Of a stretch of 47,310 nucleotides of DNA, positions 26,862 through 34,689 are shown one piece after another (position 1 is the stretch's first letter; each line of letters opens with the position of its first letter). The notes beneath the pieces were generated by a model. That model was given only the letters and a program-made list of their open reading frames with translations, had not been told where the DNA came from and did not search any database. This DNA is from an uncultured Eubacterium sp. (GTDB taxonomy: Bacteria > Bacillota > Clostridia > Lachnospirales > Lachnospiraceae): assembly GCA_934316925.1 (NCBI GenBank), contig CAKREC010000012.1, positions 1-47,310 of the forward strand, read 5' to 3'. Position numbers and translations under genes: made by a program.

Positions 26862-26900
26862 AACGCCACAACCCCGCATAAATACTAGGTTTGTGGCGTT
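26862..26900. terminator. Hairpin at the left junction, terminator and possible att core
   Basis: AACGCCACAA (26862-26871) pairs with TTGTGGCGTT (26891-26900), with T-rich sequence after it in both directions, so it can end transcription from both sides. Its loop contains GCATAAATACTAGG, similar to TGTAAATACAAG in the loop of the right-end hairpin at 47277. That makes it a candidate attachment core. Confidence 0.6.
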
Positions 26901-26907
26901 CATTTTT

Positions 26908-26997
26908 TTATTCAAACTCTTTTTCAGGTTCGATTTTTCTTATGAAAGTAGTAATTTCACGTTTGCAAACCGTATCATTTTGATACGGTTTTGTGTG
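26908..26997 (-). pseudogene. 3' end of a minus-strand gene cut off at the element border
   Basis: A 29-codon minus-strand frame reads HTKPYQNDTVCKREITTFIRK... and ends ...KEFE at TAA 26908, directly before the terminator hairpin. It contains the palindrome at 26967-26991. There is no start and a stop lies just upstream, so it looks like the end of a gene whose body was removed when the element at about 27 kb inserted. Confidence 0.35.
26967..26991. repeat. Perfect 11-bp inverted repeat
   Basis: AAACCGTATCA (26967-26977), loop TTT, TGATACGGTTT (26981-26991). Not followed by a strong T-tract. Possibly a protein-binding palindrome near the junction. Confidence 0.6.
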
Positions 26998-27023
26998 TTA
27001 TTTATATGGTTGAATTTCTGGTG

Positions 27024-27040
27024 TACCCAAATTGTACCCA
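27024..27040. repeat. TACYCAA-n4-GTACYCA motif, copy 2 (left end)
   Basis: TACCCAAATTGTACCCA, same orientation as copies at 26832 and 47244. It lies just outside the last minus-strand gene of the element and 20,220 bases from copy 3. Confidence 0.55.
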
Positions 27041-27042
27041 TT

Positions 27043-27188
27043 CTATTTCTGTGCACTATTCTTTAAAATCATAGGTGTCATCTTCTCCATGAGTACATCT
27101 GCGATACGTCTTTTTTATCATCTGTTATTTTCTTCTTTTGTTCCCGCGCCCATTCTGCGGCTTGTATATCTCGTAATTCCATGTTCAT
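27043..27188 (-). pseudogene. Small element-end ORF, probably frameshifted
   Basis: Starts ATG 27188 with AAAGGTAGG before it, four bases after the NTPase stop. It reads MNMELRDIQAAEWAREQKKKITDDKK, then in the present frame stops at 27078. One extra A in the run at 27111-27116 would continue it as RRIADVLMEKMTPMILKNSAQK to TAG 27043. The longer reading looks more protein-like and ends just before the left-end motif. Function unknown. Confidence 0.4.
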
Positions 27189-27191
27189 CAC

Positions 27192-30100
27192 CTACCTTTT
27201 GGCTTTTACTCTTGCAACATATTTCTCGATATCGCCAGCATACAAAATACTCTTCTCTTTCTTTATGTCATAAGAAGAAATGTAATTAGCAGCCAAAAGC
27301 TTTTTGCAAAGAGATTCGTTTATAGAATTTTTCTCAAGTAATACTTCATGCCATCCATTCTCTTGTCGTAATGCGTAGTATTCTTTCGGCATTTGTAAAA
27401 ACATATTTTGGAGCTCATTAATAGCAAATTTCGAGAAATACTTAACCATAAATTGGGGTCTATCTTTCTCTTCCAACTTATTCCAAGCTGCTTGCACATA
27501 CTTTTTAGAAATGCTTACATTTGTATCCCTTACAAATGAACACATTGCATTCGTCATTTGTGAAGCCTCTGCTTTGCTAAGAAATACTGCTTTCTTCTCA
27601 TCGTCGAGATCCGATTCAATAAAACCGTCTAGTGTTGCTAAATCGAAGGTTATGCTTGGAATTTCTGGTTCAAATTCCTCCCAATAACATTCAACAAACG
27701 CTGGTAGCATATTTGAAAATGCGGAAAAGATTTCATTATATCTGCTTCTTGTATACATGAAATATTTTAGCTTAATCATCGCCTGCACAACATTATCACG
27801 GTAGCTATCTAAGCTCTCACTAAATGATTCCATCTGATAATTTTGTAGAATTTTTTCAATAGTTTCGTCCTTGATATCTTTCTTTAAAAATTCTTTTACA
27901 TGCGCATCATCAAGTTTCTCGTCTGAAAGGAGAACATCTATATTTTCATCAACAAAATCGCAAAGCACAGTTGAAAATGAATACATTGCTTTGTATGCAT
28001 CAAGATTTTCAATAGATGCTATTATCTTGTTTTCAGCGAAAAAAGCATCAACTATCTTCTTTACATCTCTTCGCTGATCTTTTATAGTATCAATCCATTT
28101 CTTCAAATTTCTCATTACAACTTCCATCTTTTGAATAAGCTGAATAGATAAAGATTCGTTATAATCAAGAAGTTTTATGCATCTATACACTGTATCTATA
28201 TCTTCTCTTGTATTAGCCTCAGTAGGCAAAATCACCTCTGTAACTAATTCACTTATATTACGATCAAGGTACTCTATTACTTGTGTATCGCCTTGTTCTA
28301 ATATATATGTGTATATATTAGATTCAAAACTTTCAACTATTTCACCGGCAATAAAATCTACATACCTCTGAAGCATAACAAGCGATATTTCGAACAATTC
28401 ATTTGAGAAAACGCCCCTAATAATCTTCGCATCTACCGTCAGTATATTAATATTCTTAAACTTGGCATTTATCTGTGTCAGTACTGTCACAACCTTCTCA
28501 GCGCCAGCATCTTGTAATTGTTCAAGCACCTCGTCCGATCTAACTATAAATGAACATATCGAAAAATCCGAATCCTCTTCATTAGCTGCTGTATCTTGTA
28601 AAACAATGTCCTCACCCCTAAGATACATAAAGATGTCTTTTAAATATGTAACTTTATCCTGATATCCAAGGCTATCGTCAGAACATATATCAAACCAGAA
28701 CAGTGGCTTTTCTTTTGTGATGCTACTTATATACTCAGCTCTATTCTTCGCTCGCACATAATACTCTTTGATGAATCTTCTACTTTCTTCATCGTCTTTT
28801 GCCAGTTGCTTTGTAAATCCTGTTTTCTTTTCTGATTTCTTATCATCACCATAAAAAAACTCTGCCAAATCAAAATTAAGACACTCTTTCTGCTGTTCAA
28901 ACTCATAATCAAACAAACGGCTAATAACATTTTTAGGATGGATAATTCTATAATCCCAATCTGCGATGCCTGTATAATTACGTACATTAATAATGAAATT
29001 CAACTCATCCGACGTAATACTTCCCGGTAAGAAATAATTTATATACATCTGATAAGTATCATCGATATATCCATGTCTAAGCATAAACACAAGCAGCTTG
29101 TTTTTTCTTATATCCTCTCCTAATACTTCATCTGCCCCATATTCCTTTATAAGCATTTTCATTGACCGAGAACGCAGTTCATAAAGTTGCCTTTGCTTAT
29201 CCAATAAGTTTTGAGAAATCTGTTTCCTACGCTTCTTGTCTCTTGCGATTGCCCTGTCACACTTCTCGTAATAAGTCACTCCATCTGAACACCGCAACTT
29301 TTCTATATCTTTTATATTTTCTGATTCCTCACTATAATAATAAGCAGTCGGACGATAATATATCGTTGCTGATCCTGCGCCGATTTGCAATAGCGAAAAA
29401 TCACCTTTTAGAATATCACTCCTTGTAACCGTCTTTTCAGTTCCCTGAATTTTGGTTAAAACACCCTTTTCACCAATAAGTTTCTGGATAAATGCAAGTT
29501 TTACATCCTCGGCATATAGTAGCCCCTGACTGTCTGATTTTCTCTTTTCTTCTTCAGCACCTTCAATTTCTTTTCGCAAATCTGCTGATGTCGTTTTTAT
29601 AAAATCATTTCTGTCACTGTATGCTTTTTTTATAATCCCACCGGATCCCTGCAACAATGCAAATTCTTCGGGATACATATTCTTAAAAATCATAATAGAC
29701 AGCATCTGAATATCCTGCAGTTTTCCAAGATCCTGGCTATCTTTTATGGTCTTTTTAAAAACAATAAATTCATTGCAGATACTGTTAAGTACTCTCATAT
29801 CTGAAATAAAAGGAGCCACATTCATTATGTATTCATCTGTAATGTCAAATTCAATCCCCGTAGATCTGATTGCGTCCAATCTCTTCTTTAAATATTCTCC
29901 AGAGTTTGTAGCATCGATATAAGGAACTACAGGTATAATAAAGTCAAAGAATTTAGTTCTATCCTCATTATGGAAAATGTCATCCTTCAGTGCATATATA
30001 AATATGATTCTTCTTTTAATAGCATCATATTCATTTATAATCTTGTTCATTTCTCTGAGTTTTGTATAAACTTCCGGTGTATCAAATCTATCAAGATCCT

Positions 30101-30944
30101 CTATTACCACAAGTGAATAATCAGTTTCCTCAAAGAAGTACAAAATTTCATCTATATTCTTATTAAGAGATAAAGCCTCCCCCACTTCATCTGCCTTAAT
30201 AACTGCTTTATCTGCCACACTAATCTCTATGGATTTCCACTTTGTATTTATCCATCTATACAAGCTGGTCATAATCATTATTATGATTAGCCCAAAGCCA
30301 CCAGCAAAAATCATCTGCTGTAATTCATTCCAGTTAAGAAGACTTGACATAGTGTCTGAATATGCACTAATTGCTTCCTGAATCTTTAAAGGGGCAAGAA
30401 GAAATGTAAAACTTGCAATCAACGCCAGTGTAAATAATACACGCAGTAAACTTGTCCCAAACGAAACTTTATGAAGTTTGCGGTACCTGCTCTGAGGTAT
30501 CTTTGAGTAATGTACTTTATAAAAGAGTTGTTTAAGAATACCCTCTTCTAATAGTTTCTCAAAGCTTTCTCTGTCAGCATCTATCTCCTCTTGTTCATTC
30601 TCTCTAAATGTTGCTAGTGAAATATTAATATACTTTATGCTTGGATGTTTTCTCAGAAAAGTATTAATAATACTGCTTTTACCTGCTCCGTATGGTCCAG
30701 CAAGAGCTATGTTTGTAACATTTTTATCGTTTATTGCCCATTCCATAGCCCTCAAATATTCCGATACATTCTCTGCATCATTGGTTGGACCAAGTCCTAC
30801 ATATCCATAATCAGCCGTATCACTGACATTTAACTTCAAAATATCTTCACCACGAAGGAAAACATTTTTTATTGCAATTCCCAAATTACGGAAAAGCATA
30901 AAAATATTGGCTATTATTAATTTTATCTTTCGCGCCTTCATCAT
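27192..30944 (-). CDS. YobI-type membrane P-loop NTPase
   Basis: 1250 aa from ATG 30944, chosen for GAAAGGA seven bases upstream. N-terminal KAP/STAND-like NTPase: LGPTNDAENVSEYLRAMEWAI, Walker A GPYGAGKSS (about 83-91), two TM helices inserted at about 165-190 and 215-240, Walker B VVIEDLDRFD (about 285), then DSQDLGKL-type sensor region (SDMRVLNSICNEF). About 800 helical residues follow with no known domain. This matches YobI-like NTPases of Firmicutes; KAP NTPases with inserted TM pairs are membrane-tied switches, many in defence islands. It sits at the left end of the element, separated by about 310 bases from the upstream operon, so it probably has its own promoter. Role as an infection sensor is inference. 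Confidence 0.85.
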   Translation of the reverse strand: MMKARKIKLIIANIFMLFRNLGIAIKNVFLRGEDILKLNVSDTADYGYVGLGPTNDAENVSEYLRAMEWAINDKNVTNIALAGPYGAGKSSIINTFLRKHPSIKYINISLATFRENEQEEIDADRESFEKLLEEGILKQLFYKVHYSKIPQSRYRKLHKVSFGTSLLRVLFTLALIASFTFLLAPLKIQEAISAYSDTMSSLLNWNELQQMIFAGGFGLIIIMIMTSLYRWINTKWKSIEISVADKAVIKADEVGEALSLNKNIDEILYFFEETDYSLVVIEDLDRFDTPEVYTKLREMNKIINEYDAIKRRIIFIYALKDDIFHNEDRTKFFDFIIPVVPYIDATNSGEYLKKRLDAIRSTGIEFDITDEYIMNVAPFISDMRVLNSICNEFIVFKKTIKDSQDLGKLQDIQMLSIMIFKNMYPEEFALLQGSGGIIKKAYSDRNDFIKTTSADLRKEIEGAEEEKRKSDSQGLLYAEDVKLAFIQKLIGEKGVLTKIQGTEKTVTRSDILKGDFSLLQIGAGSATIYYRPTAYYYSEESENIKDIEKLRCSDGVTYYEKCDRAIARDKKRRKQISQNLLDKQRQLYELRSRSMKMLIKEYGADEVLGEDIRKNKLLVFMLRHGYIDDTYQMYINYFLPGSITSDELNFIINVRNYTGIADWDYRIIHPKNVISRLFDYEFEQQKECLNFDLAEFFYGDDKKSEKKTGFTKQLAKDDEESRRFIKEYYVRAKNRAEYISSITKEKPLFWFDICSDDSLGYQDKVTYLKDIFMYLRGEDIVLQDTAANEEDSDFSICSFIVRSDEVLEQLQDAGAEKVVTVLTQINAKFKNINILTVDAKIIRGVFSNELFEISLVMLQRYVDFIAGEIVESFESNIYTYILEQGDTQVIEYLDRNISELVTEVILPTEANTREDIDTVYRCIKLLDYNESLSIQLIQKMEVVMRNLKKWIDTIKDQRRDVKKIVDAFFAENKIIASIENLDAYKAMYSFSTVLCDFVDENIDVLLSDEKLDDAHVKEFLKKDIKDETIEKILQNYQMESFSESLDSYRDNVVQAMIKLKYFMYTRSRYNEIFSAFSNMLPAFVECYWEEFEPEIPSITFDLATLDGFIESDLDDEKKAVFLSKAEASQMTNAMCSFVRDTNVSISKKYVQAAWNKLEEKDRPQFMVKYFSKFAINELQNMFLQMPKEYYALRQENGWHEVLLEKNSINESLCKKLLAANYISSYDIKKEKSILYAGDIEKYVARVKAKR

Positions 30945-31252
30945 AAGCTTTTCCTTTCTTTTAATACCGTAGTTCAATACAAATCAGATACTATGGACTT
31001 TTGATTTTATCCTATAGTTCGACTACTCAACCAGAGTGTATTATTACCACTTTTATCTGAATTATTATGCTGCCGGAGTGTTTTTCGCTCAGAATACTTA
31101 TCTCTATGAGATGTTTCACGAGGACTGACACCTGCTATTTCTTTAAATAAAACATCTTTCATCTACCTATTAATTAATGGGAGATCCTTGCGTAATACAT
31201 TTATTATGTGTTTATTGATTCTATTCAGATAATCGCTGATGTCAATTCCAAT
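30945..31252. other. Intergenic region between NTPase and defence operon
   Basis: About 300 bases. A minus-strand frame at 31007-31156 (49 codons) is open but lacks a ribosome site and known similarity. The stretch should contain the NTPase promoter; no perfect box pair was found. No terminator hairpin was seen after the DUF3883 gene, so read-through into the NTPase is possible. Confidence 0.5.
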
Positions 31253-32257
31253 TTAACGTTTAGCTCTATACTCAGTTGGTTTAAGTTCGTAATTATCATC
31301 AATCGCACCAGCCATCCTATAATACTTTGCGTCGTCCGCATCTTCTTTAAGCCCATATATTCTATATATATAATATAGTTCCTGGTACTTCTGTGAAACT
31401 TCCAGCTCTCTCGCCGTCACATAAAATGGCATATCTTTATCACCAGAAGTTGCTTTTACTTCAATATATATCTCAACCTCATTACCACCATTATCAATAT
31501 CCGTCGAAATAATATCATAGCCTAATCCGTCTTTGTTTTTAGCAACATGCGTTATCTTAGAGACAAGATCCGACCTTCCCAGTTTTTCCAGCCGGCGTTT
31601 TTCAATTTCAATGGCAATTTCTTCGCCCCTATCACCTTTCTTCTTTCGATTTTTCTCCTTGAGTGCGGCTTTTTCTGCACTAAGACTTTTTCTTACCTTG
31701 GTTTTGTCCATAATTAATTGTACAGTGGATCTTTCCGGAGCCTCCTCTTCCAACAACGTCATTTTTGAAACCTCGCCTGTGTAAATTAGCTCTTTCCCCT
31801 CTTTTTCATCCGGTTCAACAATTGCGTCCTCAGCCAAATCAAACAAATCATCCCACTTATCCTTAGACATGATTCCAACAATCGGAATATTTGATTCTTT
31901 AAAATATATGTACCAATAATCCCCTGCCTCAGCATTAAAGATATCTATTATTGCCGTATTAAAATAGATTGTCATTTCATCGCTATCTCTTTTTGAAAAC
32001 TTACATGGGATATCAATCTTATCCTTCCCATAGATCTTTGCTTTATCGCAAACCTGAAATTCAATAGTCTGTTTTGCTGAAACATTCACTACAGGAATAT
32101 TCTTTCTCCCAAGTTTATCAATTAAAAGTCCTCTTATTACACTTTTTACATTGAAAGTACCTTTTTTTATTTCAACACTCGTAAACGCAGTATAAGCGCC
32201 ATCTGACGCCCCAAAAAAATCCTTCATGTCTTCTGTAAATACACCCGTTGAATTCAT
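31253..32257 (-). CDS. DUF3883 (NOV-type) nuclease-like protein
   Basis: 334 aa. ATG 32257 fits the GGAGG site better than GTG 32260. The N-terminal about 190 residues form an unassigned beta-rich domain. The C-terminal DUF3883 domain has a PD-(D/E)xK-like pattern: GEEIAIEIEKRRL helix, GYD (246-248), then EVK (266-268) in IYIEVKATSG. DUF3883 domains are common in restriction and DNA-defence loci and are predicted nucleases or DNA-binding modules. Last gene of the coupled operon; the Vsr stop is at 32260, so the genes nearly touch. Confidence 0.88.
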   Translation of the reverse strand: MNSTGVFTEDMKDFFGASDGAYTAFTSVEIKKGTFNVKSVIRGLLIDKLGRKNIPVVNVSAKQTIEFQVCDKAKIYGKDKIDIPCKFSKRDSDEMTIYFNTAIIDIFNAEAGDYWYIYFKESNIPIVGIMSKDKWDDLFDLAEDAIVEPDEKEGKELIYTGEVSKMTLLEEEAPERSTVQLIMDKTKVRKSLSAEKAALKEKNRKKKGDRGEEIAIEIEKRRLEKLGRSDLVSKITHVAKNKDGLGYDIISTDIDNGGNEVEIYIEVKATSGDKDMPFYVTARELEVSQKYQELYYIYRIYGLKEDADDAKYYRMAGAIDDNYELKPTEYRAKR

Positions 32258-32259
32258 CA

Positions 32260-32700
32260 CTAATCCTCCTTCCCTATTTCAGCCTCAAATACAGCCTCCT
32301 CTATGGTTTTAAGACAATCGCCTGTATTTTTCTTTATATCAGCCCCCCAAAACCTGAGTACGGTCCATCCCAAAGCTTTTAACTGCTTATTCACTTCCTC
32401 GTCCCTAGCTATGTTTTTCGATATCTTATTGACCCAAAAATCGCCATTATTCCCTTTTAGAAGCCTTGGCTTAAGTGAATCCCAGTCTTTTCCATGAAAA
32501 AACTCACTGTCACAGAAAATAGCAATCATGTACTTTTTAATTACTATATCCGGCTTTCCTGGCAATGCCGAATAATTCTTTCTATATCGAATGCCATGTG
32601 ACCACAAAGCTTTCCTGAGAATACATTCAATTTTTGTATCCTTAGATCTTATATTGCTCATATTCCTGTGACGTTGTTCCTTCGTTAAAACATCAGACAT
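32260..32700 (-). CDS. vsr: Very short patch repair endonuclease
   Basis: 146 aa, the usual Vsr size. The family start TKEQRHRNMSNIRSKDTKIE is clear. Asp51 (GKPDIVI) and His69 (FFHGKDW) sit where E. coli Vsr has its catalytic Asp51 and His69. The C-terminus shows LKALGWTVLRFWGADI. Vsr nicks 5' of T in T:G mismatches produced by deamination of 5-methylcytosine, so it protects the host from its own Dcm-type methylase. The start overlaps the end of the methylase gene by eight bases. In defence operons Vsr-like proteins have also been proposed as restriction nucleases; here the sequence is close to a true repair Vsr. Confidence 0.95.
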   Translation of the reverse strand: MSDVLTKEQRHRNMSNIRSKDTKIECILRKALWSHGIRYRKNYSALPGKPDIVIKKYMIAIFCDSEFFHGKDWDSLKPRLLKGNNGDFWVNKISKNIARDEEVNKQLKALGWTVLRFWGADIKKNTGDCLKTIEEAVFEAEIGKED

Positions 32701-33859
32701 TACTATTCTCCAAATCTTCCAACGTATTAATCATATTCTTTGCTATTTCTCTAATAACAGGCACTGCAACGGAATTTCCAAACTGTTTATATGCCCGAGT
32801 ATCCGAAACCGGAATTATAAAACTTTCCGGAAATCCTTGTAAGCGTGCACACTCTCTTGGCGTAAGTTTCCGCGGGCGCTTGTTTTCTCCCTGATCTATA
32901 AGGATTTCACTTCCATCTTTATAATATCTGGCGCTTAATGTATTTGTATATTCTGAATCCTCATTAAATAACGAGAAGCCAAATCCATTTCCCTTCTTTT
33001 TATGCTCTTCTTTTCTCCTTTTATGCCCTTCATAAAGCTTTTCACTAATGGTATATTTAGGATCCACATTTTTTTCTAAAATATCTCCCAATCTTGTTGG
33101 AGTTTTCGGAGGCACAGGGAACGCAAACTGGTAATCCTTGGGAAGATTAAATCTTTCACGATCAAATCCAACAATATAAATTCTTTCTCTATTCTGTGGA
33201 ACTCCAAAGTCTCCTGCCCTGAGAACAGCAGACGATACTGTATAATCAAGATTTTTCAGATGTTCTTCAATAACCTTATATGTTCTTCCATGATCATGCC
33301 CCTTTAGCTGTTTCACATTTTCAAGTAAAAAAGCCTTTGGTCTTTTCTCCGCAATAATTTCCTCTATATTAAAAAACAGAGTACCTCTGGTATCAGCAAA
33401 CCCCTTATGCAAGCCTGCCTGTGAAAATGGCTGACACGGAAATCCACCTAAGAGAATATCAAAATCCGGTATATCCTCACTGATGTTTACCTCTGTAATA
33501 TCTCCATATATTTCTCCACCAAAATTCATCTGATATGTCTTTTGTGCGAAACGATCCCATTCAGAAGTAAACACACATTGTCCTCCCTGCTCCTGAAACG
33601 GAATCCTGATTCCTCCTATTCCGGCAAATAAATCTATAAACTTAAACGTAGGGGCTGCAACTTCTTTCGCAAAAGGCCGGTTATCAGCAAATGACATTAT
33701 TCTTCTAAACACCCGCTTATCCGGTCTTCCATTACCGCTTTCCCACAACCTTAAAACTCTATCTCCATCTTTTGATAATCCAATAGAATCAGCCATTTCC
33801 TTAACAGTAAGTCCCAATTCTTCTCTTCTATTTTTGATATCAATTGCCAAATTACTCAT
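32693..33859 (-). CDS. DNA cytosine-5 methyltransferase with N-terminal HTH, Dcm/EcoRII type
   Basis: 388 aa. Residues 1-60 are an XRE-like helix-turn-helix (RREELGLTVKEMADSIGLS, RLWESGNGRPDKR), probably autoregulatory. Then all C5 methylase motifs: I DLFAGIGGIR, IV GGFPCQPFSQAG with catalytic Cys142, VI ENV (180-182), VIII QNRERIY (222-228), X QFGNSVAVPV. The target-recognition region holds GNGFGFSLF and TLSARYYKDGSEILID, which resemble E. coli Dcm (CCWGG), so a CCWGG-like target is likely but unproven. It overlaps the HNH gene by four bases (ATGA) and Vsr by eight. Confidence 0.95.
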   Translation of the reverse strand: MSNLAIDIKNRREELGLTVKEMADSIGLSKDGDRVLRLWESGNGRPDKRVFRRIMSFADNRPFAKEVAAPTFKFIDLFAGIGGIRIPFQEQGGQCVFTSEWDRFAQKTYQMNFGGEIYGDITEVNISEDIPDFDILLGGFPCQPFSQAGLHKGFADTRGTLFFNIEEIIAEKRPKAFLLENVKQLKGHDHGRTYKVIEEHLKNLDYTVSSAVLRAGDFGVPQNRERIYIVGFDRERFNLPKDYQFAFPVPPKTPTRLGDILEKNVDPKYTISEKLYEGHKRRKEEHKKKGNGFGFSLFNEDSEYTNTLSARYYKDGSEILIDQGENKRPRKLTPRECARLQGFPESFIIPVSDTRAYKQFGNSVAVPVIREIAKNMINTLEDLENSNV

Positions 33860-34689
33860 GATAGTTCTCCTTTTTGGTTAACAATTATTTCGCGAAGCTT
33901 ATCCGGTTTAATAGGTGGATTTTCTCTATGTAACATCGCATGGCAATTCGGGCAAACCGGAATCATATCATTCACAGGGTCTAAATAGTATTCCCCTCCA
34001 TGTGCTGAAACCATCTCTATGTGATGTACGTGGATAAACTCATGCCCGATTTTTCCATATACATTCTCAAAATCAAATTCACATATTTTACATTTGAATC
34101 CATTTGCACTTAGGCAAAGCTCTCTGTTAACAGGATTTCTTTCATATTTATTCTGCAATACCTGAGACATTTTACCTTCAGTCACTCCTAGTTGCCCTAT
34201 CTGTTCTATTTTCAGCAACGCCAAAATCAGGCCAACAAACAACCTTGCCCATTCCCGCATAAGATTAATTTCATCCGTATCATCAAGAGAATCTTCTATT
34301 ATCTGTGTTGCCCTTATTCTAAAACTGTTCCACTTTTCTTCCCATACTCCAGGCGTACTTATATCTGCCAGATTCTGATTCACAAAGAACTCAAATTTTG
34401 AACATCTTCTGTTTATCTGCTCTGCATAAGCTAAAAATAATTTTTTTCTTTCCTCATCCGGATGATTAATTTCCTCAATCATGGATGCCGCATATTTCTG
34501 CGGTTCTATTTCAACTATCATTCGGATTTTTTGTCTAAAATGAATTTTCACTTCAAACAATTCTCCTAAATAGTTCTGCGGCGTAATACAGTAAACCGGA
34601 TCTTTATACTCCATCCTCATACTAACTTCAAATGGAACATCATAAAAGATTTCTAAGTCTTGCTTTATGCTCTGGCTCTTTTCATCCAT
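33856..34689 (-). CDS. HNH endonuclease with unassigned N-terminal domain
   Basis: 277 aa. The first about 180 residues (FEVSMRMEYKDPVYCITPQ...) are of unknown fold, perhaps target recognition. Residues 192-260 form an HNH nuclease with zinc Cys pairs (C200/C203, C246/C249), the HH in FIHVHHIEM (222-223) and NCHAMLHR (H250, H254). With the adjacent methylase this is the best candidate for the restriction enzyme of the system. It overlaps its upstream neighbour by one base (TAATG) and the methylase by four, which fixes coordinated translation. Confidence 0.92.
   Translation of the reverse strand: MDEKSQSIKQDLEIFYDVPFEVSMRMEYKDPVYCITPQNYLGELFEVKIHFRQKIRMIVEIEPQKYAASMIEEINHPDEERKKLFLAYAEQINRRCSKFEFFVNQNLADISTPGVWEEKWNSFRIRATQIIEDSLDDTDEINLMREWARLFVGLILALLKIEQIGQLGVTEGKMSQVLQNKYERNPVNRELCLSANGFKCKICEFDFENVYGKIGHEFIHVHHIEMVSAHGGEYYLDPVNDMIPVCPNCHAMLHRENPPIKPDKLREIIVNQKGELS

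Noticed and set aside
26967..26991. Palindrome as a terminator
   Set aside because: Perfect stem but only a short mixed T/G tract follows; the real terminator-like hairpin is at 26862.
31007..31156. 49-codon minus-strand frame between the NTPase and DUF3883 genes
   Set aside because: No ribosome site and no recognised similarity. A longer version needs a frameshift that I could not support.
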